This document shows, in pieces, positions 59,359 through 64,000 of a stretch of DNA of 64,000 nt. The stretch comes from Stutzerimonas stutzeri (GTDB lineage: Bacteria; Pseudomonadota; Gammaproteobacteria; Pseudomonadales; Pseudomonadaceae), in assembly GCF_024448895.1 (NCBI RefSeq), contig NZ_JAMOIC010000004.1:248001-312000 (forward strand). The letters are read 5' to 3'. The notes below the pieces were generated by a model that worked only from the letters and a program-made list of their open reading frames with translations, did not search any database and had not been told where the DNA came from. Position 1 is the stretch's first letter; every line of letters starts with the position of its first letter. A program made the translations under genes and the position numbers.

Positions 59359-60417
59359 ATGACGCAAATACCCGAACGCATCCTGGTTCAGGCGCACCTT
59401 GCTGCCAAGCAGCCGCACCCGCTGACGCCGGCCGATGAGCTGCGCTTGCGCGGTGAGATTGCGGCTGAGCTGAAAAAGCAGAATGCGGTACTGGTAGCGC
59501 ATTACTACACCGACCCAGTGATACAGGCCTTAGCCGAGGAAACCGGGGGATGCGTTTCCGATTCGCTGGAAATGGCCCGCTTCGGTAACGAGCATTCGGC
59601 ACAAACCGTCGTGGTTGCCGGCGTCAAGTTCATGGGGGAAACGGCTAAGATTCTCAATCCCGAGAAGCGCGTGCTGATGCCCACGCTTGAGGCAACCTGT
59701 TCGCTGGATCTGGGCTGCCCGGTCGAAGAATTCTCCGCGTTTTGCGACCAGCATCCAGAGCGCACCGTCGTCGTCTATGCCAATACTTCCGCGGCGGTCA
59801 AAGCGCGTGCGGATTGGGTCGTCACCTCCAGCTGTGCGCTGGAGATCGTCGAGAGTCTGATGGATAACGGTGAGAAGATCATCTGGGCTCCGGACAAGCA
59901 TCTAGGCAGCTACGTACAGCGTGAGACGGGTGCCGATATGCTGTTATGGGATGGCGCCTGTATCGTGCATGAAGAGTTCAAAGCGAAACAGCTGGAGGAC
60001 ATGAAAGCGCTGTATCCACATGCGGCCGTGCTGGTTCATCCCGAGTCGCCGGAATCTGTAATCTCCCTCGCGGATGCTGTGGGTTCTACCAGTCAGCTGA
60101 TCAAGGCGGCTCAGACGCTGCCGAACCCGATGTTCATTGTCGCCACCGACCGCGGCATCTTCTACAAGATGCAGCAGCTATGCCCTGACAAGGAGTTCAT
60201 TGAGGCACCGACTGCGGGAAGCGGCGCTGCGTGTCGTAGTTGCGCCCATTGCCCGTGGATGGCAATGAACACTTTGGAGCGGACGCTGGAGTGTTTGCAG
60301 GCGGGCAGCAATGAGATCTTCGTAGACCCAGCCCTCGTGCCTCGCGCAGTCAAGCCGCTCAAGCGCATGCTGGACTTCACCCAGGCGGCGCGCATCAGAC
60401 AGGCAGGAAATGCGTGA
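59359..60417 (+). CDS. nadA: Quinolinate synthase NadA
   Basis: This 352-residue iron-sulfur enzyme condenses iminoaspartate with dihydroxyacetone phosphate to quinolinate in NAD synthesis. [61 protein letters not shown] and [10 protein letters not shown] are recognised; the last includes cysteines of the 4Fe-4S site. The ATG at 59359 ([13 protein letters not shown]) is the family start. A CTATACT at 59311-59317 upstream resembles a sigma-70 or sigma-S -10 box. Confidence 0.96.
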   Translation: MTQIPERILVQAHLAAKQPHPLTPADELRLRGEIAAELKKQNAVLVAHYYTDPVIQALAEETGGCVSDSLEMARFGNEHSAQTVVVAGVKFMGETAKILNPEKRVLMPTLEATCSLDLGCPVEEFSAFCDQHPERTVVVYANTSAAVKARADWVVTSSCALEIVESLMDNGEKIIWAPDKHLGSYVQRETGADMLLWDGACIVHEEFKAKQLEDMKALYPHAAVLVHPESPESVISLADAVGSTSQLIKAAQTLPNPMFIVATDRGIFYKMQQLCPDKEFIEAPTAGSGAACRSCAHCPWMAMNTLERTLECLQAGSNEIFVDPALVPRAVKPLKRMLDFTQAARIRQAGNA

Positions 60418-60482
60418 TCTTCAGCCCAGCGCAGGTTGAATCCTGCGCTGGTTGCACGAGGTTTTCGCTGTAGAGAAAGGCT

Positions 60483-61913
60483 TCAGCGCAACATTTCCTC
60501 CACCATCCGCTTCTCGTCCATCAACGCCTTCTGTCTTGCATCGATGCGGGCGGCTGCCTGGAAATTGTCCGAGCGACGCTTGGCGAAATCCAGCTGTTCT
60601 ATCGCCTGATCATAGTCGCCGACCAGCGCGAAATACTCCGCGCGACCCTGGTGCAGGCCAATGATGTTCCCTGTGAGCCCCCGAATCTCCGATACCTGGT
60701 ACCAAATGTCTGGGTCCTTCGAACGGGCTTCGACCAGCTTATCCAGCTCACGCTCGGCTTCCTGCAGCTTGTTTTCTTTGATCAGCAGGTCGATGTGCGT
60801 TTGCCGCACCGGGTAGCTGCCCGGGTAGAGTTGGAGCAGTCGCTGAGTCCGCTTGCGCGCTGCGGCGAGCCGGTTGGCGGTGATGTCCAGTTCGACCTGC
60901 GCCAGATTGTAAATGGCGTTCTCGGGCTCTTTTGCCAGCAGTGGTTCCAGCTCTTTTGCAGCATCCGGAAGCTGTCCGCTTTTGATCTGTGCAAGCGCCA
61001 ACCCGTACCGAGCCGCGTCCAGTTCCTGATCCTCTGCGAGCATCGCGCGAAAGCGCTTGGCGCTGACGCCTGGCGTGCTTTCGAATTTAAGATCCACTCG
61101 AGCCCTCATCAACTGATAGCGAAGGCTGTCCTTGACCCCGCCGTCGGGATATTGCTCGGCGCGGTTATTGGTGTCCGCTATACGTGATTCGGTAACCGGG
61201 TGGGTCAGGAGGAATTCAGGGGGCTTCTGGTCGTAGCGGTACTGGCGCATCAGCCGACTGAACATCTGTGGCATGGCGCGGGGGTCATAGCCGGCTCGCT
61301 CCAGATTGACGATGCCTATCCTGTCAGCTTCCTGCTCGTTTTGCCGGGAGAAGCGCCGTTGCGCCTGGATGGCAGCCGCTTGTGTCGAGACGATAGCGGC
61401 GATCCCTGCGTCTCCTGCACCTGCCGCGGCTGCAACTACACCGGCGAGCATGGCCGCCATCAAGGGCAGTTGCATGCGCTTCTGAGCTTCGAGGCCGCGT
61501 GCGAAGTGACGCTGGGACAAGTGCGCCAATTCATGCGCCAATACTGAGGCGTATTCGGCTTCGGTCTGTGCGTGCAAGTACAGGCCGCCATTGACCCCAA
61601 TAATGCCCCCGGGCGCGGCGAAAGCATTCAGCTGTGGGCTATCGAGCAGTACGAACGCCAGACGACGGTCCTGCAGCTGGCTGGTCTCGGCCAGACGGTA
61701 CACGCTGCGCTCCAGATGATCCTTCAGCAAAGCGTCCGAGAGCTGCGGGACCTGGCCGCGCAGCAGGCTGAGCCAGGCGCGACCCAGTTGGTGCTCCTGC
61801 TCCGGCGAAACGATGCCTGAGCTGGAGTCGCCCAGGGACGGCAGATCATTGGCCATGGCCGGCTGCCCGATCAGGCATGCAAGCGTCAGTAGGGTAGGGC
61901 GCAGCAATTTCAT
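60483..61913 (-). CDS. bepA: M48-family metalloprotease, BepA-like, with TPR repeats
   Basis: This 476-residue periplasmic protein has a Sec signal (MKLLRPTLLTLACLIGQPAMA) and a zinc-protease domain with HELAH (127-131) and a third-ligand NEQEADRIG, followed by TPR repeats in the last 180 residues. This is the layout of BepA/YfgC, which degrades or helps assemble misfolded LptD and BamA clients. LNAFAAPGGIIGVNGGLY is a further family motif. It converges with nadA and is divergent from a TusA-like gene. Confidence 0.92.
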   Translation of the reverse strand: MKLLRPTLLTLACLIGQPAMANDLPSLGDSSSGIVSPEQEHQLGRAWLSLLRGQVPQLSDALLKDHLERSVYRLAETSQLQDRRLAFVLLDSPQLNAFAAPGGIIGVNGGLYLHAQTEAEYASVLAHELAHLSQRHFARGLEAQKRMQLPLMAAMLAGVVAAAAGAGDAGIAAIVSTQAAAIQAQRRFSRQNEQEADRIGIVNLERAGYDPRAMPQMFSRLMRQYRYDQKPPEFLLTHPVTESRIADTNNRAEQYPDGGVKDSLRYQLMRARVDLKFESTPGVSAKRFRAMLAEDQELDAARYGLALAQIKSGQLPDAAKELEPLLAKEPENAIYNLAQVELDITANRLAAARKRTQRLLQLYPGSYPVRQTHIDLLIKENKLQEAERELDKLVEARSKDPDIWYQVSEIRGLTGNIIGLHQGRAEYFALVGDYDQAIEQLDFAKRRSDNFQAAARIDARQKALMDEKRMVEEMLR

Positions 61914-62019
61914 CCAGACTGGCTCATGAGGGCGGGAGCGCTACTGTAGCCTTGTGCCTGGGTAACTGGCCAGAGGCCGTGGCAGGTCGGTATCCTGCGT
62001 ATCTTTAGAGGAGAAGGCC

Positions 62020-62271
62020 ATGACTCAACACAGCGTGTCCGATGCTGGCTGCGACGCTGAGCTGGACGCGGCAGGGCTACAGTGCCCGATGCCCCTGCTG
62101 AAGGCGAAGCTGGAGCTCAATCGCTTGGCGAGCGGGCAGATTCTGAAAGTCACAGCGACTGATCCAGGATCGCAACGAGACTTCCGCAGTTTCGCCGCGC
62201 TTGCAGGGCATACCCTTGTGCGGGAAGAAGTGGATCAAGGTCTTTATCAATACTGGTTGCGCAAGGCCTGA
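62020..62271 (+). CDS. TusA-like sulfurtransferase (SirA family)
   Basis: This 83-residue protein has the CPMP motif of TusA/SirA proteins in LDAAGLQCPMPLLKAKLELN, where the cysteine carries persulfide sulfur. The DPGSQRDFRSFAALAGH segment is typical. From memory the P. aeruginosa homologue PA1006 sits in the same position beside nadA and affects molybdenum cofactor and anaerobic growth. AGAGGAGAA precedes the ATG. It is followed by a PerM-family gene after 18 bases. Confidence 0.93.
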   Translation: MTQHSVSDAGCDAELDAAGLQCPMPLLKAKLELNRLASGQILKVTATDPGSQRDFRSFAALAGHTLVREEVDQGLYQYWLRKA

Positions 62272-62289
62272 AGGCCGGTAAGGAAATAC

Positions 62290-63366
62290 ATGCTCAAGGT
62301 GTTGCGTGGCTGGGTCCATCGCTATTTTTCTGATGAAGAAGCGGTGGTTCTGGCGGTATTGCTGGTGGTGGCTTTCTCTACCGTATTGACGCTGGGTCAC
62401 ATGCTCGCGCCCGTTCTGGCTGGCTTGGTACTCGCGTTTCTGATGCAGGGACTGGTCGGTGCGCTGGAGCGCGCACGCCTCCCGCATATATTGGCGGTTT
62501 GGTTGGTGTTCCTGATGTTCGTTGGGATACTCACCGTTTGCCTTCTGTTCCTGGTGCCGTTGCTTTGGCAGCAGGTATTGACGCTGTTTAACGAGTTGCC
62601 GCGAATGCTGGTCGAGTGGCAGTCCCTACTATTGCTGCTGCCGGAGCGCTACCCACAGCTGTTGACCGAGGAGCAGGTGCTGCGTGGTATCGATTTCATG
62701 CGTGGGGAGGTTGGGCGTTACGGGCAGTTGGTGTTGACGTCGTCACTGTCCAGTCTTCCGCTGCTGCTGAGTCTGATGATCTACCTGATTCTGGTGCCGA
62801 TTCTGGTGTTCTTCTTTCTTAAAGACCGTCAGCAAATCAGCGACTGGCTAAGCGGATACCTGCCACGTGAGCGCGCGCTTATCACCCAGGTGTCTCAGGA
62901 AATGAACATGCAGATCGCCAACTACATCCGCGGCAAGGCGATCGAGATCCTGATCTGTGGCGTGGTGTCATATGCGGTGTTTGCAGCGCTGGAACTGAAT
63001 TACGCGGCGCTGCTGGCAATGCTGGTGGGTATTTCGGTTGTCGTGCCCTATATCGGCGCCACGGTAGTCACCATCCCGATAGCACTCATAGGGTTGTTTC
63101 AGTGGGGGCTGGGTGACCAGTTCATCTACTTGATGGTTGCCTACGCAATCATTCAGGCATTGGACGGCAACGTACTGGTGCCGTTGCTGTTCTCCGAAGC
63201 GGTGAACCTACACCCCGTGGCGATCATTTGCTCAGTGCTGCTATTCGGAGGGCTGTGGGGCTTCTGGGGCGTGTTTTTCGCGATCCCGCTGGCGACCCTG
63301 TTCAAGGCGGTGCTTTATGCGTGGCCTCGTAGAGCGGCTGCAGTGCCAGAAGTCGAGAGACTTTAA
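62290..63366 (+). CDS. AI-2E/PerM family membrane protein (second copy)
   Basis: This 358-residue inner-membrane protein shows the PerM layout with about eight membrane segments: VLAGLVLAFLMQGLVGALERA, VPILVFFFLKDRQQI, IRGKAIEILICGVVSYAVFAAL and EAVNLHPVAIICSVLLFGGLWGFWG. The HPVA and GLWG motifs near the end are conserved in the family. It is a paralogue of the protein at 32690-33784. In other pseudomonads it follows the TusA-like gene, supporting a conserved operon. Substrate unknown. Confidence 0.92.
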   Translation: MLKVLRGWVHRYFSDEEAVVLAVLLVVAFSTVLTLGHMLAPVLAGLVLAFLMQGLVGALERARLPHILAVWLVFLMFVGILTVCLLFLVPLLWQQVLTLFNELPRMLVEWQSLLLLLPERYPQLLTEEQVLRGIDFMRGEVGRYGQLVLTSSLSSLPLLLSLMIYLILVPILVFFFLKDRQQISDWLSGYLPRERALITQVSQEMNMQIANYIRGKAIEILICGVVSYAVFAALELNYAALLAMLVGISVVVPYIGATVVTIPIALIGLFQWGLGDQFIYLMVAYAIIQALDGNVLVPLLFSEAVNLHPVAIICSVLLFGGLWGFWGVFFAIPLATLFKAVLYAWPRRAAAVPEVERL

Positions 63367-63372
63367 GGCAAG

Positions 63373-63399
63373 AAAAAGGCCGGTATCAACCGGCCTTCG
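63373..63399. terminator. Bidirectional terminator between PerM-family gene and bcp
   Basis: AAGGCCGG (63376-63383) pairs with CCGGCCTT (63390-63397) around TATCAA. A-rich sequence on the left supplies a T-run for the minus-strand bcp transcript; the plus side has a weaker T-rich tail. Confidence 0.75.
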
Positions 63400-63400
63400 C

Positions 63401-63874
63401 TTATTTGCTATGCAGTGCCTGAGCAGCCTGCAGGACAGCGTCAACGTGCCCAGGCACCTTGACGCTTCGCCATTCCTGGCGGAGCACACCTTGGCTGTCG
63501 ATCAGGAAGGTGCTGCGGTCGATCCCCATGTACTCCTTGCCGTATAGCTTCTTCAATTTGATTACATCGAATAGCTGACAAAGCTGCTCGTCCTTGTCGG
63601 AGATGAGCTCGAAGGGAAACGCCTGCTTGGCCTTGAAATTTTCATGGGTCTTCAGGCTGTCTCTGGAAATTCCAAAAACCAGCGTATTGGCGTCGCCGAA
63701 GGCGGTGTGAAGGTCGCGGAAACCCTGGCCTTGCGTGGTGCACCCTGGCGTGTTGTCTTTCGGATAGAAATAGAACACCGCCTGCTTGCCCTTGAGGGTT
63801 TCCAGGCTGACCAGGCAATCGCTGGTTGCTCGGGCCAGGAAGGGCGGAACGGGTTGGTCGATTTGCACTGCCAT
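63401..63874 (-). CDS. bcp: Thiol peroxidase, Bcp-type peroxiredoxin
   Basis: This 157-residue peroxiredoxin reduces peroxides using the cysteine in YPKDNTPGCTTQGQGFRDL (near residue 45). The resolving cysteine found five residues later in E. coli Bcp is replaced (C-T-T-Q-G-Q), so it may act as a 1-Cys enzyme or use another thiol. ISRDSLKTHENFKAKQAFPF is family-like. The second of two adjacent ATGs (63874) is chosen because AAGGA is eight bases away. It follows gcvR with a 16-base gap. Confidence 0.92.
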   Translation of the reverse strand: MAVQIDQPVPPFLARATSDCLVSLETLKGKQAVFYFYPKDNTPGCTTQGQGFRDLHTAFGDANTLVFGISRDSLKTHENFKAKQAFPFELISDKDEQLCQLFDVIKLKKLYGKEYMGIDRSTFLIDSQGVLRQEWRSVKVPGHVDAVLQAAQALHSK

Positions 63875-63890
63875 CATCTGCTTCCTTATA

Positions 63891-64000
63891 TCAAGGGTTC
63901 TGCGGGCGCCAAGGCTCGATCAAGGCATCGAGATTGAGAGCGTCGGCAAAGTCCAGGAACTGGTCACGCAGCCAGCTGATCTGCGTACCGGCCGGAAGCG
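63891..64000 (-). CDS. gcvR: Glycine cleavage system regulator GcvR (5' part missing)
   Basis: Only the last 35 or so codons lie in the window. They read through SWLRDQFLDFADALNLDALI and end EPWRPQNP before the stop at 63891-63893, which matches the end of Pseudomonas GcvR, an ACT-domain protein. The position upstream of bcp agrees with the gcvR-bcp order known from P. aeruginosa (from memory). The start and ACT domains are beyond the right edge. Confidence 0.8.
   Translation of the reverse strand, partial: LPAGTQISWLRDQFLDFADALNLDALIEPWRPQNP

Overview
The window looks like a chromosomal segment of a Pseudomonas-type gammaproteobacterium, most likely of the P. stutzeri (Stutzerimonas) group. 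The evidence is an OprL-type Pal, an OprD-family porin beside proS, a Pseudomonas-type DapD of about 344 residues, the plsX-fabD-fabG-acpP-fabF-pabC-mltG-tmk-holB-pilZ-tatD run, and high-GC codon use with many GTG and TTG starts. Most of it is core genome. I see no transposase, integrase, phage gene or CRISPR array.

Layout. Positions 1-10724 hold maf (partial, minus strand) and a long plus-strand cluster for envelope lipid and cell growth: yceD-rpmF-plsX-fabD-fabG, then acpP with its own promoter, then fabF-pabC-mltG-tmk-holB-pilZ-tatD joined by short overlaps. An AroP-type permease, a probable small RNA (RgsA-like by position), a class-V aminotransferase-fold enzyme and a TetR regulator follow. 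From 17412 down to 14421 is a minus-strand three-gene unit: an unrecognised 144-residue protein, a double-domain KaiC/RAD55-like ATPase whose start appears frameshifted, and a soluble histidine kinase with no sensor domain. This is the least ordinary part of the window. Two conserved proteins of unknown function (17815-18993) come next.

Positions 19095-27896 combine rlmA, lysine/diaminopimelate genes (dapE, dapD, dapC) and the Csd sulfur system (csdA-csdE convergent with tcdA), with small redox proteins and two small unknown genes. Positions 27950-35939 hold envelope proteins of unknown function, purN-purM, an AI-2E/PerM family membrane protein, hda, and a tightly overlapping arsC-wrbA-DUF2069 unit. 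Positions 36098-45066 hold a YihY-family protein, a TlpA-like lipoprotein, a lytic transglycosylase, a large lipoprotein, proS, the OprD-family porin, a HIT protein, slyX, a membrane-anchored cold-shock protein and dps.

Positions 45439-57419 carry aspS, yebC, ruvC-ruvA-ruvB, the complete Tol-Pal operon (ybgC-tolQ-tolR-tolA-tolB-pal-cpoB), queE-queC and tRNA-Lys(UUU). After a CoA-transferase gene the window ends with nadA, a BepA-like protease, a TusA-like protein, a second PerM-family protein, bcp and the 3' end of gcvR. From memory of P. aeruginosa PAO1, the window joins several blocks that are apart there, and the interval between tRNA-Lys and nadA, which is large in PAO1, holds one gene here. 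All functions are inferred from recognisable family motifs and gene order; no database search was run.
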